Shown: positions 52,311 through 62,692, numbered from the stretch's first letter. The stretch is 64,000 nucleotides of DNA from Orychophragmus violaceus (GCA_030180135.1 CM058235.1:92852535-92916534), one strand, 5' to 3'. Translations and numbers: made by a program. Notes: a model not told the origin generated them from the letters alone.

Positions 52311-53547
52311 GTTCTGTCTGTATACTGGCTTCCACTTGCGTCATCCTAGCATCCAGATTATCAACTCTGCTTGTCAGAATCTCCAATTTCCCACTCAGAT
52401 CTTGATACATGAAGTCCACCTTTCCATTCAGATCTTGTGTCATCTTATTATGTCCAAGAAGTAGCTGCTCAAGCATGGACTCAATCTTTGTTTGCTCGTT
52501 GGATGGGGAGGCTTGGTGAGATGAATAACCATAATCATTCGATCCCGGAGCTTGTCTATGTTGATTTATATATGTCTTTCCATGATAATCAGCTCCATCT
52601 ATATAATTCACCTCTGCAAACTCTTCAGCTATTGCATCAGATCGAATTTGCCTCTTCCTAACCAGGATGATGTGGAAAGAATCCATCTTGTCCCTTATAT
52701 CAGCTATCTGCAAGCTATCATCTCTACCACTAGATCTCTGCCTCTCCCTGTCAGCATTCTTGACACTATTGCTAGTTATCAAGTTCTCAATAAGCTCTTT
52801 AGCTTCCTCTGGAGTCTTGGTATAGAAGTTCCCATCACTTGCTGCGTCCATAGCTTTCTGAGACCAAAAGTCCAAACCTCTGAAAAATGCGCTCAGTAGC
52901 TGAACCTCAGAGAAGCTATGATGTGGCCAATCTCTCTGGTACATCTTGAAACGCGCCCAAGCTGCTTTAAGGGCCTCTTTAGGTCCCTGCTCGAATGTCA
53001 AGAGGTCATGTCTAAGTTGTTCGGATCTAGCATCGTCATAAAAGTGTCTAAGGAACCCACTCTTGACTGCATCCCAAGTGGTCAAAGATCCTGGTGGTAG
53101 CTGTTTCAACCAGTGAGCTGCTTCTCCTTTAAGAGAGAATGGGAAGAGCTTACAGAAAAGATAATCTGAAGAGACTCCCTCAGCCTTGATACTGCTAGCC
53201 AATTCTTCAATTGTGTCTATATGATCCATTGGATGCTCACTAGAAAGACCATGGATTTGATGCTGCCCAACCAATGCATAGTACTCTGGTTTCAGCCTAA
53301 ACTCAGCTCTGGAAAACGGAGGTGGTCGAATCGCAGACCGATTAACATAGAATAGATCCGTTCTGTTATAGTCAGCAAGTGTCTTCTTCTGACCAGCCTC
53401 TTGTTGTGTACGTTCCGTGCCCACGGCAACCTCTGGTATGATGGGGTTTCCTTCCCCATCTAATTTTTGACCCTTCGCGTTGCGTATATGACCCTCTTGG
53501 TCTCGTACAATGTCGTCTTCACCGCGAATCAGAATCACAGGTTCCAT
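52120..53547 (-). CDS. Gag of element E, open 475 codons
   Basis: Complete gag from ATG 53547: N-terminal linker (GQKLDGEGNPIIPE), LADYNRTDLFYVNRSA, and the retrotransposon gag domain with HPMDHIDTIEEL, FLRHFYDDARSEQLRHDLL, WPHHSFSEVQLLSAFFRGLD and TPEEAKELIENLITSNS. A coiled-coil-like part follows with KIESMLEQLLLGHNKM and KVDFMYQDLSGKLEIL. The frame ends inside the palindrome repeat (SIDTDVCRSTQ..). It is the best-preserved gag of the three Athila elements and could form particles if expressed. Confidence 0.82.
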   Translation of the reverse strand: MEPVILIRGEDDIVRDQEGHIRNAKGQKLDGEGNPIIPEVAVGTERTQQEAGQKKTLADYNRTDLFYVNRSAIRPPPFSRAEFRLKPEYYALVGQHQIHGLSSEHPMDHIDTIEELASSIKAEGVSSDYLFCKLFPFSLKGEAAHWLKQLPPGSLTTWDAVKSGFLRHFYDDARSEQLRHDLLTFEQGPKEALKAAWARFKMYQRDWPHHSFSEVQLLSAFFRGLDFWSQKAMDAASDGNFYTKTPEEAKELIENLITSNSVKNADRERQRSSGRDDSLQIADIRDKMDSFHIILVRKRQIRSDAIAEEFAEVNYIDGADYHGKTYINQHRQAPGSNDYGYSSHQASPSNEQTKIESMLEQLLLGHNKMTQDLNGKVDFMYQDLSGKLEILTSRVDNLDARMTQVEASIQTEHVKAALAEEEAEQNHDTKVLELQNPREIRNKDTVSIDTDVCRSTQMCVGRHRCVSVDTTFEFS

Positions 53548-53598
53548 AGAGAAAAACCTGCTAAACGTTCAAGTGCTCGGTATCACTGGTCGCGCTTT

Positions 53599-53633
53599 GT
53601 GTCGATCGATGCCTAATGTGTGTCAGTCGATGC
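53599..53633 (-). repeat. Palindrome pair in E leader
   Basis: GTGTCGATCGATGC (53599) and GTGTCAGTCGATGC (53620), 21 bp apart, between primer site and gag. Confidence 0.82.
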
Positions 53634-53733
53634 AATGCGATTCCTGCAACACCAAAGAAACAAGAACGTGAGTAAACTAGAAAAATAAGAAAAATGCTAT
53701 CCTAATACCGAATCTATCGGCGAACTCAAAGAG

Positions 53734-53751
53734 TCCCCGGCAACGGCGCCA
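53734..53751 (-). other. Element E primer-binding site
   Basis: TCCCCGGCAACGGCGCCA on plus, TGGCGCCGTTGCCGGGGA in element orientation. Confidence 0.88.
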
Positions 53752-53757
53752 AAAACT

Positions 53758-54934
53758 TGATAGGTGTAAAGTTTTATCCCTATTCTAACTGCAAGTGCAC
53801 AGTGATGCGAATGTAGTACTTATGGTATCGAATCCACAAGGACTCACGGTCACACGATAGATTATAAGTAATCAAATTAAGCTAAGCGAATCAGATTTCA
53901 AAACAGTAAACAAGACAACAAGTAAACGAATGAAGTGAGGTGAAAGTAAGCAATTAACGAAGGCGTCAGGTTTCGGGAAGTTCTCAGGAAATCAGGACTA
54001 TAGGCAATCAATCAATCAGGATCAAATTAAGAACTGTTCTAGAACTAGAATCACAGAATTATAACAGACCAACTTTCGTTGCGAATATTATCTATGTCTA
54101 ACAACCTAGAAAGCCAACTTTCGTTGCGAATCCTAGAGTTCTAAACAAGCATTAATCTCAGGTTCTTTCGTTCACAATTCTCCTAAGCCAAATTTCTTTG
54201 CGAATAGTTAAATTGCTTATCTAGGTTCTTTCTAGTTAATTAATCAACTTTCGTTGCAAAAATCAACCTAACAACAATAACCTAAATGGTCAATTCAGAT
54301 CAAGCAATAAGAACAACCCTAGATGAAGAACTAGAAAGATATGAATCCCTACAGATTGATCAACCTATAATTCCATGAAATCCCTAATGAGAATCCCTAA
54401 ACCTAACAGGTAAACTACTCAGACATGACAATCATAACAAAAGACATGATGAATAGAATACTGAATATCATAAAACAGAATAAGAAACAGGGGTTCGAAA
54501 TCTTCTGTCTGTCGAGTATCTGATCAGCCCCTAAAACTCTCTGAATGTAAAATAAAGCGTAGCCCAAACAATGGATTAAAACTTATTATATAATGATCTA
54601 AACTCGTCTGGGGCCTTTTTGTAAGTCTGGGAAACTTCTGGGCAAAAACTGTAAATTCTCCAAAAATGCAGATTTTTGTGCGCAGATCCCTGGAATCACC
54701 TTGCAACGACCGATGCACATACTACATCGACCATTGCAAGGCGATTTCGCAGCCAGTGAATTCTGTGAAACCTCTAAACAGTGCAGAAATGCTCCCAATG
54801 CTCTCAAAACGTCCAATTAGGCTCCAAATGTCCTTAAACCTATAAAACACCTGAAAAGACTCCAAAACACATAGAAAGACTCGATATCAAAGACATATAC
54901 CATGGTCAAAAGTCCTAAAAACTATGATATATCA
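53758..54934 (-). repeat. Element E 5' LTR (1177 bp)
   Basis: Complete. Hairpins at 54070-54081, 54115-54126, 54189-54200 and 54245-54256; palindrome pair at 54703/54724; terminal inverted repeat imperfect (TATATCATAG against CCATGGTATA). Confidence 0.9.
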
Positions 54935-54982
54935 ACACTCGCTCTTTTCTTTTCAGGTACCAATTGACAGTGTTCTGTGTCA
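54935..54982 (-). mobile_element. Tail of a fourth copia-array LTR
   Basis: 48 bp match the right end of LTRs 1-3 (ACACTCGCTC...TTCTGTGTCA) and end at the proper LTR terminus, followed by non-element sequence. Confidence 0.82.
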
Positions 54983-55140
54983 AGTGTAAAACTTGAAGGC
55001 AAACGTACATTCCCCTTGGACATAGGCGAGGATGGAGATGTCGAGCTCTTTATGGCAATTCGAGTAGAGCACAGAGAGATGCCTCTTTGTGTTACAGTAG
55101 GTTCTCTGGCGATTGAAAGATATCGTTTCCATCAACGATT
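54983..55140 (+). pseudogene. Fragment resembling the N-terminus of a Mutator-like transposase
   Basis: The plus-strand frame reads KLEGKRTFPLDIGEDGDVEL then a VEHREMPLCVTVG segment. This acidic block followed by a hydrophobic strand resembles the N-terminal part of plant MULE (mudrA-like) proteins. No zinc finger or transposase core follows. The fragment meets EXO70 in opposite orientation near 55140, with a short duplicated GAAAGATAT at the joint. I offer the family with caution. Confidence 0.35.
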
Positions 55141-55147
55141 GAAAGAT

Positions 55148-55682
55148 ATAGTTTCGATTTCTCTTGAAGGTTGGCTTCAAGAACAGAGGTTATGGAGTAG
55201 AAATGCCGGGTCATCGCCAGAAATTTCTCCGATGAAAAAGAGTTTTCGTAAGCAGACTCTTTTTCGACCATCAGAGGATTGATAATATCAAGCGATGGCG
55301 GTATTGTGAGATCTTCTACATCGCCGTGTTCCATGCAAAGCGAGTCAAGAGTTTGAGTGAAATCTGTTAGCACCATGAGGTAATTCATCACATAGTTGGT
55401 AAGCGGGTGAACCGCTCTTCCCGGGAAAGGATGGGACGAAACCTCCGAAGCAATCGCACTCTTGAATTCAAGAAACGTTGCTCTAGCGCAGACTCCAAGT
55501 CTCCTCATCACTTCTCTGTACTATTTTCTTACGGATGAACCAAGATGATCCGAGAACAGAGCATCGATCTCTGGTAAAATCTTGGATGCTAGCTTGAACA
55601 TTTCAAGAATCCTAAGCAGTTTCTCGGGTTGTCGTGGGCGTAGAGACACAGCTTCATCAAAAATGAGTAACTGCATCACCGG
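55148..55682 (-). pseudogene. EXO70: EXO70 exocyst subunit, middle-to-C-terminal fragment
   Basis: Two frames in one phase: 55521-55682 (MQLLIFDEAVSLRPRQPEKL, then ILEMFKLASKILPEIDALFS) and 55148-55511 (MRRLGVCARATFLEFKSAI, FPGRAVHPLTNYVMNYLMVL, EANLQEKSKLY). These are typical of the Exo70 C-terminal helical domain; the protein tethers secretory vesicles to the plasma membrane. A TAG between VRK and YREV (near 55518) is a nonsense mutation. Similarity ends at KSKLY, so the true C-terminus is lost. The gene continues upstream at 62693-63012, beyond element F. Confidence 0.82.
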
Positions 55683-56066
55683 TGTTGGATATGGGTTTAG
55701 CACCCATCCATAAGCCCATTGGAAATCTTATTAATTCAACAAATCCATCTCGGCCCACGAAGACAAGCCCGGAAGGAAGTTAGCCTTTAAACACTATAAA
55801 TAAGACCCTACACTCTTCATTTGAGACACATTGTAACTTGCGAGAGTGCCGAGCTACTCTTATAAAGCTCCGAGCTCAAGCAAGATTTAGGGAGCACGTC
55901 ATTTGACGGACTCCCACCTCGTAACCATCATGTTCATTGCTCGGCCTCGGCCTTTAGACTAATAAAGAACACTTTCGACCTCATTTAAGTTTATCTCGCA
56001 CCTCGTAGTTCGGACTTCTTAGATCGTAACCCTACCTTCAGACTAGATCAAAATTCCGTAACAACA
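55683..56066 (+). repeat. Element F 5' LTR (384 bp)
   Basis: TGTTGGATATGGG...GTAACAACA. A small hairpin ATGGGT-TTAGC-ACCCAT lies near its start and a TATA box TATAAATA at 55795-55802. Confidence 0.88.
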
Positions 56067-56068
56067 AT

Positions 56069-56086
56069 TGGCGCCGCCTGTGGGGA
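56069..56086 (+). other. Element F primer-binding site
   Basis: TGGCGCCGCCTGTGGGGA two bases after the LTR, the usual form in Tat/Ogre-like elements. The tRNA is not determined. Confidence 0.65.
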
Positions 56087-56126
56087 CTAGATATAAAATT
56101 TTCCATACTCTAGAAACGAGGCCGAG

Positions 56127-57052
56127 ATGACTGGACCACATTCAGCGAGCAACAACCCAAGACCATCCGAGCAAACCCCGAGCCCGCTCGCTCCGAGTTT
56201 GACTTCGATGAGCCCACCAAACGAAGCACAATCACCACTCTCACCCACCAGGACGGGCTGCGTTTGGAAAATCAAGAACATGACGCCCCTTCCCTCATAA
56301 AAACCCTCATGACACAAATTGACGAACTAACTCGGAACAGCAATGCCCGCTTCGACCTACTCACGAGTAATCAAGACACATGTAAGGAACAAATCAACTA
56401 CCTACAAACTACCAGGCGTCACGTGTCCCAGACAACTGACAACCCTACTCCACGGCTCCAGAGGGTCATAATCAGTGAAACGGTGCCCCTTAATACCGAT
56501 TCAAGCAGGCAGCCGTTCATATCTTCGGGCCCATCGCGACCAGGCTCATTCAAAACCATACCAAAGTCAACAGGAACAACGAGCTCGAGTCGCTCAAAAT
56601 TAAGCTGGACCACATGACGTCGAAGGTTCACAAAGCTACCAGCTCTGCCCCGGAAATTGATCAGATCTTGAAAGAGACACAGAACACACTGTTCACGGAC
56701 AGGATAACAAGAACACCGATCAGACACCCCGGAAAGATCAAACTACCGATCCGTGGGGCGCCACCACCCGAGCAATCAGCAAAATCGACCGTTGAACAAG
56801 TACGAGCGAACTGACGATCAGGAGAAGGCTTTATGTACATTCCATCAGCGCTCCGGACGCAGCACCGCAGAATGCCGACATCTTAAGAGTCTCTTGTTCG
56901 GCGAGTATCAAAAAGGGGTAACGAAGATAGCGAACCGAAACGCTCCAGCAGCATCCCCGAAGAACGAGAGGCACCACGACAGCCCAAAAATGAGGGAGAA
57001 CGATTCAAACTCGTCCAGGAAGAGAAAGCGAGGCACCAAAGCAAACTCGTAA
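56127..57052 (+). pseudogene. Gag of element F, frameshifted
   Basis: The start ATG at 56127 (MTGPHSASNNPRPSEQTPSP) shifts phase into 56264-56617 (LMTQIDELTRNSNARFDLL), then 56614-56814 (HKATSSAPEIDQILKETQ), then 56753-57052 with CTFHQRSGRSTAECRHLKSLL, the zinc-binding-like box of Tat-type gag. The large central capsid domain that should follow KIKLPI is largely deleted. At least three frame changes. Confidence 0.7.
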
Positions 57053-57202
57053 CGACGACGAGGAGGGCACACTCACGCCTAGAAAGCGGATCAACATGAT
57101 CATGGGGGGCTACCCACCTGTAATGATCCGGTACGATCGATAGCAGCCTACAGTCATAAAGCCGGCGCACTGCAGCAATGGAATAGGAACGCTTCCAAAG
57201 AT

Positions 57203-57730
57203 TTGAAACCAGGCACCGAGATCGTTTTCACCCTGGAGGACGAAGAAGGTCTCGACAAGCCGCATAACGACTTGCTTGTCATAGACCTCCAAATCGGTGG
57301 ATCTCATATTCGAAGAAACATTACAAAGGATGGAACTGCACGACTACAGGATGAAACGTTCGGAAAAGCCTCTCACTGGGTTTGCCAGGGATACAAACAC
57401 CATGACCGGAACAATCAAACTGCCAGTACACGTCGGACGCATGACCAAGGTCGTCAAGTTCGTCGTCATAGATCGACTTGCAATCTACAATGTAATCTTG
57501 GAAACCCCCTGGATTCACACCATGAAAGCAGTACCCTCGACGTATCACCAATGCATAAAGTTCCCAACCCCGGGAGGAATCTTCACGCTCTGAGGCAGCC
57601 AAAACATCTCGAGATACTGCTTCACAGCTGAGCACAAGATAAGACAAAAATCGTGCCTCATATCCGAGAAGAAAACTGCCACTTCGAATTCGGAAGAAAG
57701 CGGGCGAAACTCGTCCTCCGACCAAGAGAT
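57203..57730 (+). pseudogene. Protease region of element F
   Basis: The frame 57203-57330 has IVFTLEDEEGLDKPHNDLLV, the lead-in of the Tat-type protease; the DTGSS active site itself is missing, probably deleted near 57310. The frame 57297-57593 carries LTGFARDTNTMTGTIKLPVH, IYNVILETPWIHTMKAVPST and CIKFPTPGGIFTL, the conserved downstream half. RT does not follow. Confidence 0.72.
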
Positions 57731-58320
57731 CGTCCCAGCAAGGGTCACAACCAAGTAAACCCTAAAGCTCTATCCAAAAATATATAAATACAAGTAATCG
57801 AGCTACGGTTTAAAATTTGTAAAAGAAAGAATTACGCTCGGCTTGATCTCTCCTCGGAGAGTACGTAGGTAACCCCTACGGGGTGCAGCCACTTTTCACC
57901 TTTAATTCAAAAAGCACTTTTCTTCTTATAACCACACCCTCTAACACCTAACCATCGACATTCTGGTCAAATGATCGATCAAATAAACACGTGTCCCATG
58001 CACAGTGACATTACGTCACGTCGTCGCTTTAGCGACCTTAAGCCGGGGCCAAACCCGCACGAGTTCTTAGAAAGAGTTTTGTAAGCCGAACCTCCTTCGC
58101 ATAACTATGTTCACGAACTCCACAGGATAAGCCGGGCACGAACTCGCACCTAGATAACTAAACAGATGACGAGATAAGCCGAGCCAAAGCTTGCACTCAC
58201 AAACATATGTACATAAATGGGCGAGCTTTGAGAAAATCAAAGACAAGATAAGCCGGGCTCGTACTCGCACCTAAAATTTGATCTCGCTCAAAGCCGAGAA
58301 ACGTCTTGCACCCACCAAAA
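57731..58320 (+). other. Element F region after protease with degenerate tandem repeat
   Basis: No gene. GAGTACGTAGGTAACCCC (from about 57857) followed by GGGGTGCAGCCAC resembles a motif common downstream of pol in Tat-like elements. From 58028 to 58310 an (A)TAAGCCG(G/A)GC...ACTCGCAC unit recurs about six times at irregular 42-75-bp steps. Confidence 0.45.
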
Positions 58321-59517
58321 AAAAGAAGGGGAAGGGAAGAGACGATCAAAAATCAAACACAAATCTTTTCTTTATTCCATTCTCTTTAAAATTACAAAGA
58401 AAAGCAAACAAATAACAACAAAGGGAAAATATAATTTCATGAAAGACGATTTCATCCGAATCGTAGCTCGTATGTTGAGCCCGATTTCATCCAACAAGGA
58501 GCCGAGCTCCTTTCTCGAAAGATGGTTTCGACGTCTGTTCCCGGCATGGCTACACTCAAACGGCAGAAGCCTAGCAGTGAACAACAACGAAACCAAGCCG
58601 GGGAGGATCATCATGGAGGGAAAGGACCTGGAGAAATCAACCTCAGCACACCAAAAAGTCATGACCGATCTCCGTAGTCAGATCCCATGGTTCCCCTGGC
58701 CATTATGATGCCGACGGCCCCGCCAAAGGAATCTTCCCCTTACATGGAGGAGGAAGAGCCAGTCTGACACCTCGCCCGCCGTCCTACAAACAACAAAAAA
58801 CGTTAAAGCAAAAGGAAGGGAAAAGGGTAAGAACACAAGAAATCAACAAACAGACAACACGCTGACGTCAAAAGCGACAATTTCAAGACGGGACAGCCCC
58901 CGGCACGTTACTAAAATCAGTGACGCATCGATCCACCCAAACGGAGGAACTGCGCGTCGCCCTTAAGTTTGCTAAAGCAACAAACAAGGGCGGCTATCGG
59001 TATATTTCCACACATCGACAAACCCCCATTTCGTAAGAAAAACACGTGCCCGCTTGACAACGACGGAAACAGAAACTCCGGCGGCCGGAGACAGCCAACA
59101 ACGAAGAAAGGCAAGAAACCCATCGGCAAAGCGGCCTTGCTGCCACAATCCACCGGGAATCAACCCTCCGACAAACAAAAGGAAAATTCAGCCATACTCA
59201 GTCAGAAAAGGGAGAACACAAAGAACGATAAGTTATGAAAAATCAGAAAAGAAAGGAAAGTATTTATAAGCCGAGAAAGACAGCAGTTACCAAAGCAACG
59301 CATTCAAAGCAATGCGACGGTTACCAATGCAAACCTTCAATGTGAAAACGGTGGTCTACTTTCCCGTAAACACGCAAAGCATTTATTAAAGGAACAATAT
59401 TGAACGAAGGGGGAAGAAAAGAGCGAGCACCCACCAAAAACTACATATAACATTCACGAACGAAGGTTCTATTCATACAACAACAAAAAAAACGAGCTAA
59501 TCATTACAACAAAGAAA
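58321..59517. other. Element F middle, no supported gene
   Basis: Purine-rich start (58321-58345), then frames on both strands without recognisable domains (plus 58439-58708, minus 58917-59178). The minus frame might be the far C-terminal part of the antisense gene, but I see no clear join. Confidence 0.3.
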
Positions 59518-61930
59518 CTATGACGGGAGATCACACACACAAGGAGCGACCACACCTCCAGTAGTCGAGGATGTCACGTCCACTCTCCCTCCCTCCACCG
59601 ATCCCTCGGGAACAGCAGCGTCACTCGACGAACCCCGTATCGGCGACATATGAAAAACGTCACGATCCAAAGCATTGGGTCGCAGCTCATTAACCTCCCG
59701 CCCTAAGAGAGGCTTATCCTTCTCGAGCTGAATAATTAGCATCAGAGGGACTGGAACGCCGCTATCCACGAGCAGCCGATATGCACCAAGGATACCGGCG
59801 ACCTGATTCAACTCCAAAAGCTTAGGAGTATACTAATCCCCCTGCTTTCTTCCAACCTCAACCTGTCCAAACGGTCAGAGGCCTTCTTGTATAAAGCCTC
59901 CCTCTCAAAACAAAGGCGCTCATAAATGGAAGCTTGGAGCTCATTGCGTTGAGCAATAAGGAGATTAGTCTCCAACCTAAGAGAATCAGCCTCACGATTG
60001 TCCTTGCAAAGGAGATCACGTTTCTCGCCCTCAAGCTCGACAAACCGCCTCTCGAGAATCCGCATCCTTTTGCTTCTCCGAAAACAGAGCAGCGGAAACC
60101 CCCTTCACCTCGTCAAGCTCTTTATGAACCTGCTTCAGCTCGCGAGCAGAACGTCGCAGCGCATCAACCTGTTCTCTAAGGATGCTCTCTGTTGACTTGG
60201 TCTGTCTCCTCTCGGACTCGTACGAATCTCTGTGCTGGTTCAGAATAGCAGTAAACTACACAACGAATAATAGTTAGTCCATACACCTCTTCTCCCACCC
60301 AAAACAAACACGACAAAGTAGAACACATACCATGACAAGGTGATGACTCAATTCCTCCTGAAGATGAGGCTTGTGCATCGCCGAGACAGGGACGAGTTTC
60401 TTGGGCGGACATATCGAAATTTTTTGAACAAGGTTGGCACACGACAACTTGTCACTCACCAAAGGGGACGTTCCTTTGTGGAGAAATAACCAGACCAAAT
60501 CCCCCAAATTCGGATCAGCATAACCTGACCCATCCATTGGGCCCTCAAAACGCTCGCCCTCACCCTCAGATTTCGATATACGCCTCCTAACGCCTGACCG
60601 GTATCCCACGCCGTCAGAAGCCTCAGAAGGTATAACGACCTTCGGAGAATTTGCCACCGGTAAAGACCCCTCAGACATCCTACGCCTTTTCATAAGCAAC
60701 CGGGGAGATGATGGTTCACTTTCCAAAGAAGGATCCGGCGCCAAAAGTTCTGAGCAACAAAGCAGCAATATCAGCAGAAACGCCTTCCCCATCTATAAAA
60801 AAAGAGAGAGAGAGAGTGGGAGGAAGAGGGCACATACCCGAATCAATCTTCTTAAAACAATCTCGGACCTTCCGACCAAACAGGGCCTTAGCCTCTTTAT
60901 CTTTCGACGGAGGCCAGTCTACCCCACCGTGAGCCTTCAACTTGTCCAAATCTCTAAAGAATTTCGCGGACCAATGACCTGAAGCAGAACGAACTGCAAA
61001 ACAAGAAAAGGGAAAACATGAGGCAGACGACATCAACAAGCAAGCGCAAAACAGAGAAAGCTACCAGGGCTATAGTTCCAGGCCGATCTGAAAATCCTGC
61101 TCGAGTCAAACGTCAGTGCGCTATTAACATGCACAAAGAAATAACTATCCTTCCAATCAGAAGTCTTATCTGGAGGGCCAACCACAACCCTCAAACGACG
61201 ACCGGGTCTGAACCGCACATAAGAAGTCCCAGACTTCCCTTGGTTGACCGAAATTGACGTCAGCTCTTCAAAAAAATGATTGGGCATCTCGACTTCACTA
61301 TCAGCCGCCATAATCAAAATGCCCAACACATTATGAATGGCAGCAGGACAGAGTTGAGAAAGGGCCATCTCCCTAGCCTCGCAATACTCAATCAGAACTC
61401 TGGGAAGAGGAAAGAGAAAATAACATTCGGTGAACCAACACTCGTACAAACAAACCAAACTAGGAGGAGCATCCCAGAGGCGCTCACACAGAGCAGGCAA
61501 CCGGAGCTCGAGACCAGAAACACGGGAGCACCGCCGACAGACATCATCCAGGATGGATTGTTCACAGACAGACGAACGAATCGCCCTAGGAACAACGGCC
61601 TTCACCTCTGCCGCCTCCTTCGATCCTCTCTTTCCTCCCTTCGAAGAAGTCGCTCGAGATTAATGACTGGGGGCAACAGTACTAACTTTCGGGCGATCTC
61701 CCGAGTTAGCAATCTTGACACCGCCTCCTCGACGACCGGTCCCGTCACCATCACTGGGAGTCCGCTCCCCCACATCGACAAGCGGTCGGCCATCAGGGGA
61801 ATCCATTGCGTCATAATCAACATGAAATTGACGAGGTTTTCGCCCGGTCTGAGACCTAAAAAACTCTTCGTCCCCTTCGATTGGCCGTGATTCGACAGGG
61901 CTTTCTCCGAACGACTAGAAAAATCAAAAT
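59518..61930 (-). pseudogene. Antisense extra ORF of element F, spliced, gypsy-transposon domain
   Basis: On the strand opposite to gag. The first long exon (to 61065) carries CWFTECYFLFPLPRVLIEYC, IALSQLCPAAIHN-type and WKDSYFFVHVNSALTF segments, matching the plant 'putative gypsy type transposon' domain (PF04195). GT-AG introns fit at 61064-60994, 60837-60793 and 60330-60256; the first splice joins a domain-consistent GHWSAKFFRDLDKLKAHGG exon in phase. Later exons hold a KRRRMSEGSLPVANSP region and a long coiled coil (REQVDALRRSARELKQV, 60255-59808). Stops near 61917 and 61661 and frameshifts near 60740 and 60075 show decay. Such antisense extra ORFs are known in Tat-type elements. Confidence 0.65.
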
Positions 61931-62271
61931 CGCCGCTACTAGTAGAAGAATGACAACTAGAATCTACTCGCATACTAGCAAATCCAAAGGCGAAACAACA
62001 AGAACGCAATAAACTAGGGAAAACATGTATGAAGTAAAAGACCATGAAAGGAAATAATTACCTGATAAAAGACGATGGAAATCGAAAAGACGATGCCTAG
62101 AGAAAAGACAGAATGATTTTACAAAGCCACACTTTGAACAGTTCGAGTCTCTCCACCTTCTTAAAAATCGCGAAAGAGTTTGACGGTTCAAGCGAAGCGA
62201 TCTAATAAGATTTCCGCCTGACTTAAATTCTCAAAACAAATCGCCGACTCCGATTAAAATCACAGATCGAC

Positions 62272-62290
62272 GAACTGGGGGGGGGCTAAT
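62272..62290 (+). other. Element F polypurine tract
   Basis: Nine G residues within GAACTGGGGGGGGGCTAAT, directly before the 3' LTR. Confidence 0.75.
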
Positions 62291-62692
62291 TGTTGGATAT
62301 GGGTTTAGCACCCATCCACAAGCCCATTGGAAATCTTATTAAATCAACAAATCATCTCGGCCCAAGAAGACAAGTACTCTAAGGAGTCAATGGCTCGAAA
62401 AGAAGTCAGCCTTTAAACACTATAAATAGGACCCTTCACTCTTCATTTGGGACACATTGTAACTTGCGAGAGTGTCGAGATACTCTTATAAAACTCCGAG
62501 CTCAAGCAAGATTTAGGGATCACGTCATTTGACGGACTCCCACCTCTTAACCATCATGTTCATCGCTCGGCCTCGGCCTTTAGACTAATAAAGAACAGTT
62601 TCGACCTCATTTAAGTTTATCTCGCACCTCATAGTTCGGACTTCTCAGATCGTAACCCGACATTAGAACTAGATAGAAATTCTGTAACAACA
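62291..62692 (+). repeat. Element F 3' LTR (402 bp)
   Basis: Same ends as the 5' LTR, with an 18-bp-longer segment near 62370-62400 and scattered differences. Confidence 0.88.

Larger units (their letters stand above)
33853..54934 (-). mobile_element. Athila element 'E', minus strand, RT-less, split by element C
   Basis: Both LTRs are present: 33853-34875 (truncated by about 150 bp at its outer edge) and 53758-54934 (complete, 1177 bp). The primer site is at 53734-53751 and the polypurine tract at 34876-34889, both on the minus strand. It codes for gag and protease plus the conserved tail, but has neither RT nor env-like ORF. Element C is inserted in its 3' non-coding region. Its right LTR abuts the last 48 bp of a copia LTR, so it entered the copia array; its left edge was later deleted together with most of that LTR. 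Confidence 0.88.

Noticed and set aside
54935..54939. ACACT as target duplication of Athila E
   Set aside because: The left end of E is deleted, so no second copy can be compared.
8520..54987. CACCG/AGTGT as a target duplication of the whole copia array
   Set aside because: The two flanks do not match in sequence, so a single clean insertion cannot be claimed.
58439..58708. 89-codon plus frame in element F
   Set aside because: No recognisable domain and lies between two unrelated decayed regions.
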